A DNA stretch of 64,000 nucleotides from Sarcophilus harrisii (Eukaryota > Chordata > Mammalia > Dasyuromorphia > Dasyuridae), in the NCBI RefSeq assembly GCF_902635505.1, contig NC_045427.1, positions 257,941,922 to 258,005,921 of the forward strand, written 5' to 3'. The position numbers were made by a program, and so were the translations under genes. Below are positions 20,941-31,558 of this stretch, in pieces (within the stretch, counting starts at the first letter, position 1; every line of letters starts with the position of its first letter). The notes below the pieces were generated by a model that saw only the letters and a list, made by a program, of their open reading frames with translations, had not been told where the DNA came from and made no database searches.

Positions 20941-22960
20941 TATTTGATATTTTTTGATATTTGATAAGTATCTATTTGATACTTAGAATGCTAAAAAGTC
21001 AACTAAAAAGTTAATTGAAGTGAGTAACAACTTCAGCAAGTTTCAGGATACAAAATAAACCCATATAAATCATTAACATTTCTTCATATGTTAAAAAAAA
21101 AAAAAAGAAGAAGAAGAAGAAGTTAACGACCCAAAGAATGTTTTTTTAAAATTTAAGTATAATAAACCTATGGGAATTATTGAATGACAATGAAAAAGAA
21201 TATATACACAAATATTTCAAATGATGCAAATGCAGCCAGAAAAAGATTGAGAGGATAATTGAATTTAAAATATTTAACTAATGTACAAGCTATGGATTAT
21301 CTTCTGTCCATAAAAAACACAGGAATTACATGAATAAAACTGCAAAATACTAATTACCCAATTACAGGTTTAAATAATTAGAAAATATTAATTGCTCATA
21401 CATGGGCCAAGCCAATACAATATAAATGATAATGCTCTCTACATTAATTTATTTATTCAGTATCAAATCAAACAAACTACCAAACAATTATTTTATAAAG
21501 CTAAAAAAATAAGAATAAAATTCATCTAGAGGAATAAAAAGGTAAAGAATATCAAGGAAAATATAAGAGTGGGTGGGAGATCATGAAAAGCAAAGGAACC
21601 TAGCTGTACTAGATCTCAAATTATATAACAAAGGAGGAATCACCGAAATAGTTTGGAATTGGTTCAAAACTAGATCAATGAGTAGAACAGATTATATACA
21701 CAAATATATAGAAGCAAACAAACACAGTGTCGTAGTGCTTAACAAACACAAAGATTCTAGGAATCTGAGTAAGAGCTTACTCTGACAAAAACTTTGGGGA
21801 ATGTGAAGAGTAAACTGACAAAATTTGATATAGATTAGTGTCTCATAATATATGCCAAAATAAACTCCAAAAAAAAAAATCACTTGATTTAGACATAAGG
21901 GTGACATCATAAACAAATTATAGTAACAAAGAAGACATTTTCTGTCAATTATATGGATAAGCAAAGACTTAATGGCCATAAGAAATAGAGAGGATTACAG
22001 AAGATACAACCAACAATTCTGATTATATAAAACTTAAAAAGATTTGCATAAGCAATACTTCTTAAAGCAATGTTTTTTAAAGGTGAAATTAGAAAAGAAA
22101 CATGTAAATGGTAAAGGGAGGTAGTCTTTGCAGCTCTGATAAACTTCTCATTTTTAAGATACATAGGGAACTGATTTAAATGTATAAGAAAAAGTCTATT
22201 CTCCAAAATGTTGAATAGGCAGAAGATAAGAATAGGCAATTTTCAGAAGAAAAAAACTAAATTATTAGGAATTAGGTAAAAAATTATCTGAATGACTGAT
22301 AATTAAAGAAACATAAATTAAAACAATTTTTAGGTTCTACCTTACATCCATATAATTGGCAAAGTTGTGACAAAAAGAAAAATGACAATTAATGGAAGGG
22401 CTGTTTGAAAACAAATATATTGGTGACTATTGGTGAAAAACTGTAAATTGGTCAAGCCATCCAGAAAGCAATTGATAACTATATCTAAAGATTAAATAAA
22501 TTATACAAACTCTTTGACCTCATGATAAGACTGCAAGGACTATGCATATCCTCAAAGAGATCAATGAAAAAGGAAATGATCTCCATTTACATATATACAT
22601 ATATAGAGTATATATAAATACATAATACATAATGTTTATTTATATTTGTACTATGTTTACACATATGCATGTACATCTATGTGTGTACATGTGTATACAT
22701 TATATAAATATACCCGTATGTGTGCATGTATGTATGTGTGAGCTATTTTTTGTAGTAGCAAAGAATTGGAAACTAAGGGGTTAGAAAAGAAGCCCATTTA
22801 GTTGGTATAAGATGTGCTAGAATACTACTGTGAAAGAAAAATGATGAAAGGGACAATATCTGAGAAATCAGGAAAAAATTTATATGAAATGTACAATGTT
22901 ATATTAGTAAAACCAAGCAAAAATTTTATTCAGTAAGTGTTATAAAGAAAAAATATGAAA

Positions 22961-23433
22961 ATATTATGAACTCAGATGAATATGATTTTTTTATTGTGTG
23001 TCACTGTGATAGGAACAATACCCTAAACCCTCCCTTCACTTCAGGCAAAGGAGCTTCATGCAGACAAATCAACTAGAAGTGTTTTCCATGTCTACTCTTA
23101 TTACATATCCTTTTATTACAACTATGTAACTTACTCTCTAGCTCTTTCACTCTTTTGCTCTTTCCCTTTCACTTTAAACTAACTGTTGAATAAAATACAA
23201 GTATCTTATTTTGAACCAATATTAAGCCCCGTAATGTGCAAAGGGATTGATCTGGGTCAGTCACGAACCAAAACAGGCACTGTATTAGAGTAACACAAAT
23301 GCAAGCAGGCAAGACAGAAGCTAATGAAGGAAGACAATACAAAAATGGAAGCTCAAAAGCAGACAGTGGGGAAGTATGTATACTGCGTGGTTTAGAAATA
23401 GTAATGGGGAGATGGTGAAACCTTAATTCTGGA
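22961..23433. other. unassigned sequence after the ancient L1
   Basis: Pyrimidine-rich stretch at 23130-23170 followed by GTTGAATAAAATACAAG. It recalls an LTR in composition, but neither the ends nor a target duplication can be shown, so I make no call. Confidence 0.3.
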
Positions 23434-23700
23434 CAAAATCCAGTTTATGTATCAGAATCTGGTGTGATAGACAGAATGCAAAGGTTAGGGTTGGAGAGAG
23501 GAGATAAGAATGATGGTTGGAAGATGATAACAACTCAGTATGGAAGTCATGCCCAGGAAATATGATAGAGGCCTAGTTCTGAACAAGATAAAAGTCAAAG
23601 CCACTTATCAGAATTAAAGTCTCACAGGCAGAGTCTGCATTTTCACTGGGGGTGGAAGAGTGGAAGAGAGATGAGAATGATGACCAGTGTAGAGGCAGCA
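23434..23700. repeat. Diverged direct tandem repeat, unit about 140-165 bp
   Basis: TAATTCTGGACAAAAT..ATCAGAAT..AGACAGAATGCA..GGAGATAAGAATGATG (23434-23517) recurs as TAGTTCTGAACAAGAT..ATCAGAAT..GGCAGAGTCTGCA..GAGATGAGAATGATG (23574-23681). The copies differ by substitutions and indels. The family is unknown to me. Confidence 0.5.
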
Positions 23701-24354
23701 TGATATGGAAACAGTTATATAATCTGTAATAAAGGATCTAAATCTCTGGCTCTGACTTAAATATAAAATTAAAATGTAAAAGGAGAATTCCTAGATCTAA
23801 TTTCTAACTTAACCTAATCTTTTAAGCATACATTAAATCTACTATTATCCTTTTTGAAAAGGTTATATATGGCATTTTGTTTATACCCCTCTTACACACT
23901 TAAAATGACTTATATTTTGTCACATTCTCTTAAAAAGTTCACTACCCTATGAGATTAAACAACTAAGGCTAAGAACTTTAATCTGCATCTTTCATGTGCT
24001 AGCATAGTGTTTCTGCAAAAGTGAGTACTTAGCATATTTTTGGATGAATAAGTAAATGATTGGATGAATGAATGATTAAATGTCTTTGAGGTAAAAAATT
24101 GATATCTGTGTTTTCTAGGGAAAAAATTTATTATCTGCTCCTCTACTTATTTTTTAAAAGACTTCACTTTACCATTCCCCATTAGAAAAGTGATCAAAGA
24201 TTATGAAGGAATGGATTTCAAAATAAGAAATATTAAACATCCAAAAAAAAATCCAGAATATACCCAAAATCACTAATAATCAGAGAAATGCAAATTAAAG
24301 CAACCCTTCAGTATCTCCCTCAATGCATCAAACTACCAGGGATGCTAAAACTTT
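23701..24354. other. unassigned sequence
   Basis: No coding signal. TGGATGAATGAATGATTAAA near 24063 resembles an L2/MIR end. CAGAGAAATGCAAATTAAAG near 24282 matches an L1 ORF2 fragment (..IREMQIK..), so a tiny L1 piece on the plus strand is likely at about 24190-24360. Confidence 0.35.
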
Positions 24355-26050
24355 ATGAGAAGATAATATTGAGTCAATAAATATTTGTTAAGTTCCTACT
24401 ATACACCTGGCCTAAAGCAAGAAGACTAATTGTCATGGATTCAAATCCAAGTTCAAATAACTACTAGATAGGATTTAAGGAACACCAGAGAAGCCAGAAG
24501 GTAGAGATGAGGAACAAGAAGATTTCAGGCTTTGGAGACAACCAGAGAAATTACCTAGAACTAGAGATGGAATGTCTTGTTTATGCAACAGAAAGGAGCT
24601 AGAGCCACTAGATGACAGTATGTACTGAGGGGAGGAGGAGGAAGGTGTAAAATATAAAGGTAAGCATGTTATGAAGGGCTTTGAATGACAGAGGATTTTG
24701 TAGTTTATCCTGGAGGCAGTAGGGAACCATTAGAGATGATTGACTAACTTGGGTGGAGAGGAAGGGTTAGGTATAACATGATCAGACTTGTCCTTTAGGA
24801 AAATCACTTTAATAGCTGAATGAAGGAAGGAGTAGAGAGAGACGTGGAGCAAGCAGATCTGCAAGGCGGTTATTTTAATCACCCACAAGCTTGGGTGATG
24901 AGGGCCAACAATCATAGTGGCAGTGCCCGTGGAGAAAAGGGATTATACTTGAGAAATGTTGAAAAGGAAAAATCAATAGGCCTTGAAAACAAGTTAAATA
25001 TGGGGAGTGAAACATAGCAAGGACTCAAGGATGACACTGAGGAAGTGAGAGAATAGTTTTGCTTTTGAAAACAATAGGGAAATTGTAGGGTAGGATTTAG
25101 GGGGAAAAATAAGAATTCAGTTTTGGACATGTGAAGTTTAAGATGTGCCCTGGACATCCAGTTCAAGATGTTTGAAAAACAGCTGGAGATGCAAGACTGG
25201 AAGTCAGCAAAGAGATTGAGGCAACACAGATAGATCAGATAATCAAAACCATACATATGGTAATTAAATCCATGATAGTTGAGATCACCAAGGAAGAAAA
25301 GAGGGCTTAGGATAGAATGCCATGGGGCACCTAGAGTTAGAGTGTCATCTGGATGAGAAAACAACAGAGAAGACCAAGAAGAGGTCATCTATGTAGAGGG
25401 AGAACCAGGAGAGTGGTGTCCTAGAAACCTAGAGAGAAGGGAGTATTAAGGAGGAGAAAATGATCAACAGTTTCAAAGACTGCAGAAAAATCAAGGAAAA
25501 TGAGAATTGAAAAAAGTCCATTGGATTTGGCACTGAAGAAATCATTGGTAACTTTCAGAGATTTTTGGTGGAATGATGAGTCAGAAGTCAGATTGTAAAG
25601 GTTTAAGAAGAAAATGAGTGAAGAATAAGTGAAAGTAACTATTGTGAATGGCCTTTTTCAGTAATTGCAAAGAGCAAAAGGGATAAAGAATAATAGAGGG
25701 TTGGGAGGATCAAGTGAAGTTTGGTTTGGTTTGGGTTTGGGGCTTCAGTTTTGTGTATGTTTTTTATGTTTCTTTTTTTTGTTGTTGTTTTGTTTTGTTT
25801 TGTTTTTTTCCAGAATTAGGGGGATATGGGAATGTTTTTAGACAGCAAAGAATGAACCAGCAGACTAACTAAAAATAAGAGATAAAGTTGGGGTCTCATA
25901 ATGGACATTCTATCAAAGGAAGCAAAGTGGAATTTGATCACTTTAGAAGGTAGAGGGGTTAGCATTGGGAAAGAGTAATATACCATGTCCTTACATATGA
26001 CAGGACTGAAGGAAGAAATAATGGTAGAAGGCAACTGAGTGGTATGAGAT
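24355..26050 (-). repeat. L2 LINE with RT relic, minus strand (part 1 of a split element)
   Basis: Low to high coordinates run from the L2 3' end (AGTCAATAAATATTTGTTAA near 24363) into the RT. Minus-strand reading gives VIFLKDKSDHVIP near 24800 (thumb), WMSRAHLKLHMSKTEFLFFP near 25090-25150, and HGFNYHMYG near 25250-25280, where the family has HGFNYHLYADD. LTLGAPWHSILSPLFF near 25290-25345 corresponds to GVPQGSVLGPLLF, and KSNGLFSILIFLDFSAVFET near 25480-25530 corresponds to the AFDT block. The catalytic YADD is lost. The 158-codon frame at 24912-25388 is part of this. Upstream (25560-26050) is the endonuclease-RT linker. Confidence 0.8.
25718..25812. repeat. T/G-rich low-complexity tract in the L2
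   Basis: TTTGG and TTTTG repeats plus T-runs. Confidence 0.8.
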
Positions 26051-26532
26051 TGTTGTGCCACAGTTCCCTTTTAATGTCCTGACCCAGTTTCCCAATTGTC
26101 CTATTTAGTTACTGTGCCTCAGATTATAACCTTTCCCTCTTAATGTTTGATGAGATAAAGGTTTTGTATCTTCAGGCTATAATCATTCCTTTTTAATGTT
26201 TGACAGGATAAAAGTCTATCCATTTTAGACATCATTAGAATATCAGTAAGTAACCTCTCCAGTTCCTCCCTCCATTATGTCATCCTAGGTGCCTCCCCCA
26301 TTAGGTTATCCTCATCCAGGTACCTCCCCCATTATGTCATTGTTCTTGTTATCCTATAAAAAAAATCTTGCTGTCTGATACTAGGGGCTGGATTCTTTGA
26401 GATGATAATCTCGTTCAGCCCTGGGACCAAACATGGATCATTTGGATCATTTGGTCCCAGTAAATCTCTCCATTTAATAAACTATTAAATTGTTTTCTAA
26501 TCTCTGTCTTGCTCATTTTCTCCGGCATTACA
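26051..26532 (+). mobile_element. Solo LTR of an endogenous retrovirus
   Basis: Starts TGTTGTGCCACAGTTCCC and ends CCGGCATTACA. The 4-bp flanks AGAT at 26047-26050 and 26533-26536 are identical. A TATAAAA box lies at 26355-26361 and AATAAA at 26476-26481, with a short U5 after it, so U3-R-U5 order is visible. About 482 bp. Same family as the LTR at 12871-13340, with shared ends and more varied middles. No internal coding region: a recombined fossil. Inserted in the minus-strand L2. Class I (gamma-like) is inferred from the 4-bp duplication. Confidence 0.88.
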
Positions 26533-26584
26533 AGATAAGCAAGAGAGAAGAGAGAGCTTATGGAAAATGCCTTCAATTTTTTAA

Positions 26585-26905
26585 TTGATATAAAACTTCT
26601 ATAGTATTTTATTTTCCAAATATATGTAAAGATAGTTTTCAACATTATTTTTTGTAAGAGACTGTGTTCCAGATTTTTTTTCCTCCTTCCCTTTCTTGTA
26701 CCCCCCTACAAAGAAAGCAAGTAATCTGATATAGGTTAAATATGTGCAATTCTTTTAAACATATTTCCTTGTTTGTCATGTTTTGCAGAAAAAAAAAAAT
26801 CAGACCAGAAAGGAAAAAAAACCAGGAGAAAGAAAAAAACAAACAACAAAAAGGTGAAAATACTATGCTTTGATCCATATTTAGTTTCGATATTTCTCTC
26901 TCTGT
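26585..26905 (-). mobile_element. Old L1 3'-end insertion in the L2
   Basis: The plus strand is the reverse of an older L1 3' UTR: TATAGTATTTTATTTTCC, ATGTAAAGATAGTTTTCAAC, AAGCAAGTAATCTGATATAG, CATATTTCCTTGTTTGTCAT and AAAATACTATGCTTTGATCC. Same subfamily as 27385-27880 (opposite orientation) and 51965-52270. The 107-codon plus-strand frame here is an A-rich artefact. Confidence 0.75.
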
Positions 26906-26929
26906 ATGCCATGACATTTTCCATCCCTC

Positions 26930-27300
26930 ATCTATTGGAATTGAAGGGCTTCAATTATTCAGTAACTTATGACATGATATTCTCATCTGAGAGGATGGGA
27001 GGAAGGGAAGTCATTAGAGGTTTAAAGAGGATAAAATTGTTTGAAAGAGTCACTACGGGGAATGATGAAAATAGTAAATTGATGATGGTAGTATAGTAAG
27101 ATTGTTTACCAGCAATGAGGGCTTAGATGTGAGTGGCTAACAAAGTTGTAGTAGACTTAGAACAATTGTGTGATTTTTTCTGTCTTTGTTCAGTAGGACT
27201 AATAGGAGTGAAGGCAGTAAATACTCAAAGTGATTCAAAATGAATGTTTAGTAACAATTAGCAAAATATTAAGGAGCCTAAGAAATCAGGAGAGGAGGAC
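26930..27300 (-). repeat. L2 LINE, endonuclease-RT linker (part 2 of the split element)
   Basis: After the LTR and L1 insertions the L2 antisense continues: TGAGAGGATGGGAGGAAGGG, GGAATGATGAAAATAG, CCAGCAATGAGGGCTTAGAT, GTGAGTGGC, TTGTTCAGTAGG and GAGTGAAGGCAG. These follow, in order, the same linker region of marsupial L2 as I remember it. Confidence 0.6.
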
Positions 27301-27384
27301 AGTATGGAATTGAAGGAACCAAAAGGAAAAACGAGGAGTACCGAGGAGATGGCCTGGGAGAGGAATAAAGGATCAATGGCAGAG

Positions 27385-27880
27385 GGAGAGGTAATTAACT
27401 ATTGGAGGAAATGTGAATTTGCTCAACTGTTTTGGAACTATTCAACTATTTGGAATTATGTAAGAAAAGTAATGAAATTTTTTGTACCATTTAACATAGA
27501 TTCTATTAGGATTACAATGGAACAACAACAACAACAAAAGTTCCAGAAATGCAATCTGTATCATGAGAGAGAACTAGAGATTCAATATAGATCAAAGCAT
27601 AGTATTTTCACCTTTTTGTTGTTGCTTTTTGTTTGCTTGGGTTTTTTTTCCTCCTCATGTTTTATTTTTTTCCTTTTGATCTGATTTTTCTTTTTTCAGC
27701 ATGACAAACAAGGAAATATGTTTAAAAAAATTACACGTTTAACCCATATTGGTTTGCTTGCCATGTTGGAGAGGGGAAGGGGAAGAGAGAGGGAGAAAAA
27801 TTTGGAACACAAGGTTTTTCAGAGATTAATGTTTAAAATTAATTTTGCATGTATTTATAAAAATATAATACTATTTTAAA
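27385..27880 (+). mobile_element. Old L1 3' end
   Basis: Begins in ORF2: CEFAQLFWNY and VRKVMKFFVPFN correspond to [20 protein letters not shown]. It then jumps to a 3' UTR with AAGCATAGTATTTTCACC, TTTTTGTTGTTGC, AGCATGACAAACAAGGAAAT and GGTTTGCTTGCCATGTTGG, ending near AAATATAATACTATTTTAA. An internal deletion removed the ORF2 stop region. Confidence 0.7.
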
Positions 27881-27884
27881 ATAT

Positions 27885-28210
27885 TCTAGACAGCACTATT
27901 TGTGATAACAAAAAAACTGGAAACAACATAAGTGTTAAATAATTGGTGGATGGTTGGTCAAATTATGGTATATTAATGTAATGATGTGTACCATAAGAAA
28001 TTATCTATATGAAAAATTCAGAGAAAACAGAGGAAGATTTTAAAGATACAGAATGAAAGAGACCAAAACCAAAACTCCTAAAAAAAAGTCAATATGCACA
28101 ATGATTGTAGCAATGTAAATAAAATTAGCATAGAGAATAAAACAACTCTCAACAAATACAATTGTTAATGCTTTATATGTTGTCATCTTTAAAAGATGTA
28201 TGTCTCCCTT
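27885..28210 (+). repeat. Very old L1 ORF2 C-terminal relic (probable)
   Basis: CAGCACTATTTGTGATAACA, AACTGGAAACAACATAAG and CAAATTATGGTATATTAATG parallel AALFVVARNWK..GKLWYMNVM. More diverged than the neighbouring L1. Confidence 0.4.
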
Positions 28211-28237
28211 AATGATAAATTAACTATTTTCAAAGAG

Positions 28238-28350
28238 TTTTTGTTGTTGTTGCTATTTTTGTTATTTGTTTTAGGTTGTTTTTTTGTTTTGTTTTGTTTT
28301 TTGTTTCTGTTTTGGTAAAAGGACTTTGGGGGGGGGGTTGTTTTGTTTTG
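28238..28350. repeat. T/G-rich low-complexity tract with an 11-G run
   Basis: TTTTG/TTG repeats, then an 11-base G-run at about 28328-28338. Confidence 0.85.
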
Positions 28351-28584
28351 AAAAGTGTCTTTCTAAAACATTTTAAAAATTAAAGTGAAAGGCTAGTTAA
28401 AGAATAGTAAAGTATACAAACTCATATTCTCTCAGAGAGCTGATTGAGACTTTTAGAGAATTCAGAATAAGTACTGAGGAAAAGTAGCAAATAGGAAATC
28501 ATTAGCAAAGCCAAATTTGTCACTTTCATTTCTATTCATTTCTGATATCTACCATATATCTCCCCACAATAATAATCTTATCAG

Positions 28585-28813
28585 TCAGTCAATGAATGTT
28601 TTTCTAAGGTACTTAATGTGTGCCAAACATTGTGCTAAGACTACAAGACACAAAGGCAAAAAAAAAAAAAAAAAGGATTTCTGATCTCAAAGGTATTCAT
28701 ATAATAATAGGGGAGACAATATGCAACTATATACATACAAATGGAAACAATCATTGAGCAAAGGGATGGGGGAGTCAGGGAAAGGAAAGGCTTCCTGACA
28801 AAGGTAAGACTTG
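28585..28813 (-). repeat. L2 3' end (minus-strand part of a rearranged L2)
   Basis: CAGTCAATGAATGTTTTTCT, TGTGCCAAACATTGTGCTAA, AGACACAAAGGCAAA (with an A-run expansion), AGGGGAGACAATATGC, AAAGGCTTCCTGACAAAGG and GACTTGAA. This is the antisense of the L2 3' region, in order. Confidence 0.7.
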
Positions 28814-29005
28814 AATTCTCCTCCTAAATAACTCCTTCTCAGTCTCCTTTGGATCTTCATCTAGGTTACATCAGTAGCCAGGAGTGTGTCTCAAAGTTCT
28901 GCCTTGGTCTTCTCTTCTCCCTCTGTCCTAATTTACTTGGTAATCTCATCAGCTACCATGGGTTTAACTTTTTTTAAAGTTGATTCTCAGAGCTATAGAT
29001 TCAGG
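28814..29005 (+). repeat. L2 reverse-transcriptase block in opposite orientation
   Basis: Reads in the plus sense. SFSVSF (CTCAGTCTCCTTTGG) is followed by the GVPQGSVLGPLLF region (AGGAGTGTGTCTCAAAGTTCTGCC..TCTTCTC), then GNLISYHGFN (GGTAATCTCATCAGCTACCA..). The neighbours on both sides are minus-strand L2, so this ~190-bp RT palm block is inverted. Confidence 0.65.
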
Positions 29006-29495
29006 TATAACTAAGTTTGGAGTTTGGTAAGGCATAATTGGTGATAGGAAAAAAGGATTTGAGTGTAGAGGAGTGCTGCGTTGAAATAATTTACCAATGT
29101 GTCAAGATAAGAATGAAAGGAGAATGAAATCAATGCATGGGTAATAGATTGGAAAAGAACTGAAGGGTGGAGGGATCAGGGATAATAGTTATGTTAAAGA
29201 ATTAGATTAGGAATTATAAAGTAAGGGAATAAGGTAATAATAAAATGTTAGAATCAGATAAAGGAATTCCAAAGATCATGAATATTATGGTTATGAAACA
29301 ACTTAGTGATGGCAAGTTTAAGGATATAACCAAATCTATGCATAAAGCATAGCTGAGGTGATGTTCAGGAATGGGCCATAGGGAGTTGATTAGATTGAAG
29401 AAAATAGATGTTAGGCCTTTTGGAGGAGAATCAATATGTATATTGTAGTTCCCTACTATTAGAGAAGGAGTTGGGATAGAAATAAAACATGACCC
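29006..29495 (-). repeat. L2 endonuclease to RT linker (minus-strand part)
   Basis: Minus-strand reading near 29380-29450 gives GNYNIYIDSPPKGLT, FFNLINSLW and CIDLVIS. This matches the L2 apurinic-type endonuclease order GDFNIH.DSP.., FLDLLNSL, LDLVI. The catalytic D of GDFN is replaced by N (GNYN) and the frame is decayed. Confidence 0.7.
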
Positions 29496-30027
29496 AAATA
29501 CTGAGCTTATTGAGGAATATAATATATATATAGCTTTAAGCTATATGTGTGTATACAAACATATATATACAGCTATAACATACATTCATATACACATAAT
29601 ATATAACTATGTTAAATCTTGATTATAATACATATATGCTATATTAACATATTTTATTAAAATTCATAAAAATTATATATAATCTTGTTTTGAAAAGTAT
29701 GTCCCTTTCCTCTATTTAGTCTTATTGTATCTTCTATTTCATTACAAAGGAAACTTTAGAATCAAGATTAGTTCAAATGGGCTTTCTCTAGAAATAATCA
29801 TTGACCATTGGAACTAGAAAGGCCCCAGGAAGGAAGATTTCCACCATCTTCTGGAAATTCATTTTTTTTTTTGTATTTAATCACCATCTATTACAATATA
29901 CTTACCCAAACTTTGTTATTGAAATTAAAACAAAAATATTATTTTCTGCTTTATATATGGGGGCAAATGACTAACATGTTCTTTTTAATATATGACTAAA
30001 TAGAATTATTGCATAATATATTGGCCT
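29496..30027. other. unassigned AT-rich sequence
   Basis: TA/CA-rich low-complexity tract at about 29518-29640; otherwise nothing recognised. Confidence 0.4.
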
Positions 30028-30288
30028 TTTTTTTTTTCTCTTTTGAGACTGCTTCTTCTTATTTTGCCCAACTTGGAGTGTAACCTCTTATAGATCTGAT
30101 CCCACTACTGATAAGCAAAAGATCTTTGACCTGTTCTGTTTTCCACTTATGCCAATTCATTCCTTCTGGGACTTTCAGGGACTCATCATATGGTTGATAG
30201 AGTTAGCATGGATGCATAATCATCTTAGCCAATTGTAATTCAGAAAGAGCTCAAACAATCCAGTGACTGGGATTACAAACACATGCTG
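30028..30288 (-). pseudogene. 7SL (SRP) RNA processed pseudogene
   Basis: The minus strand follows the signal-recognition-particle RNA from 5' Alu domain to 3' end. TGTAATCCCAG (30264-30278) is the 5' TGTAGTCCCAG, and TTTGAGCTC is the GCTTGAG block. The S domain is present: on the plus strand TTGACCTGTTCTGTTTTCCA (30126-30145) and GATCCCACTACTGATAAGCA (30097-30116) are near-exact reverse complements of 7SL. The 3' TTGCCCAACTTGGAGTG (30064-30080) matches TTGCCCAGGCTGGAGTG. A T-run at 30027-30037 is the A-tail of a retroposed copy. About 250 of ~300 nt remain, with deletions in the 5' and central parts. The S domain rules out an Alu-like SINE. Confidence 0.9.
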
Positions 30289-31558
30289 GATTGTTTTTGT
30301 CCAATACAAATTCCATTATCCTTTTTTCTTTTTCTGTCCTGAATGTTATTTATGTTACTTTTCTTCCTCCTTCCTTCCTCATATTCTATATCTTTCTGGT
30401 CACCTTGTAACCAAAAAAAAAAAAAAAAAAAAAGACAAAAATGAAAATTGCATATTGATAAATGAGGATCAATGATAAACAGAGCAGAGGGATATCTTCC
30501 TCATTCTTTTATATAAAATTCAACTAATATAATTTATTTCAATATTTTGCTAGCTTTTAAAATATATTCATTATGATATGTATTCATCATGACAGTGTAA
30601 AGAAAGCAAGACTAAAAGAATAACATATGAAGTCAATGTGGACAAGCAACAAATAGAAGCAAATCAGATCCTCAAGGCATAATTGGGTCACATATCCCTT
30701 TCCAGGTTCCACCAATATCTTTTTCAACAGAAATTCCTCTAGTTATGTTTTCTTTCTTTTTTCTATACCACTAGTCTTATTTCTCTTAAGTCTACATCTT
30801 CTTACAGCTTTTAAATCCCTAAAGAAACAAAGTCCAATGGCAACTTGCATCCCCTAGTCTCGTAACCTGCCAATCATTCTCTATCAAAGCAAATAGACTT
30901 GTGTGGTCCATTTTGACATTATTTCTATTTTCAGTGAAGCATAATCAGTTGCTCTATGTCAAAATTCATTGTCTCCTTATCATATTCCTTGAAATTATAG
31001 CATTCTAGGCTTACATATGTTGAAAGGCCATTTAATCCATTTTTCTCCTTAGCCAGGTCCATTATTATATCATTTTGTATAAAAATCTCATTTCTTTTTT
31101 TAAAGATTTCTCAGAAAAAGCAATTCAATAGTTAACTTAACCAAGCAACCCCAATATAAGATTGAACAATAAAAGCAAATGATGACTACTATCAGAATGA
31201 AAATCTTTACATTTTCTTTGTGGATATATTTCCTATTCCCCTATTTTTCCAGAAATGATTGAGTATTTATGAGACACGCAAATGTCATTTACATATTGGA
31301 TATAGAATGAGTGGAAGTCATCATTAGCAAAGTCTTTTATTTTTAGAGTTTCCATATTGTAGTAGGCCACCATTGTTTTCTAAGAACCTCATTTTTTTAA
31401 AAGAAAATGTGTATGTATGTAAACTGTACATTATTTAAATGGAATTTAATTTTATTCCATTTTATTTATCCACTGAACACTACAACATGGCTTCCACTCC
31501 CAGCATGCTCTTTTATCCAGTATTACTGCTATAATAAGGGAGAAAATCAATCATTCAA
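30289..31558. other. unassigned sequence
   Basis: A-run at about 30412-30433. No coding signal; no repeat I can name except a possible MIR piece near 31020-31060. Confidence 0.4.

Larger units (their letters stand above)
17750..22960 (+). repeat. Ancient L1 continued: spacer and full-length ORF2 relic, multiply interrupted
   Basis: Spacer to about 18500, then ORF2 landmarks in order. Endonuclease TFTKINH near 18815-18835. Linker block TCAATGAATTGAATATACAA near 19149 (..KVNELGLQL..). RT entry AACATTTAAAGAGAAATTAA near 20149, with NKILA as AAATAAAATATTAGCTAGGA near 20319. GFIPGMQ as GAATTTATGCCAGAAATGC near 20384. AGGATACAAAATAAACCCA near 21044 (GYKINP). AACCTAGCTGTACTAGATCT near 21597 (GLAVPDL). 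C-terminal FVVAKNWK near 22746. Stops and frame changes are everywhere, so this is a deep fossil. Known insertions: 17948-18028, 19361-19838 and 20815-20940. About 5 kb remains recognisable. Confidence 0.7.

Noticed and set aside
22990-23275. A third LTR
   Set aside because: Pyrimidine-rich with an AATAAA, but no TG..CA ends with matching flanks could be found.
24912-25388. 158-codon minus-strand open frame as a host gene
   Set aside because: Its residues follow L2 reverse transcriptase (WMS..LKLHMSKTEFLFFP), with the catalytic motif lost. It is a LINE relic, annotated as such.
26773-27096. 107-codon plus-strand frame rich in lysine
   Set aside because: Spans an antisense L1 3' UTR A-rich tract and L2 linker.
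30028-30288. Alu-like SINE
   Set aside because: The 7SL S domain is present, which Alu and B1 lack, and marsupial SINEs here are tRNA-headed.
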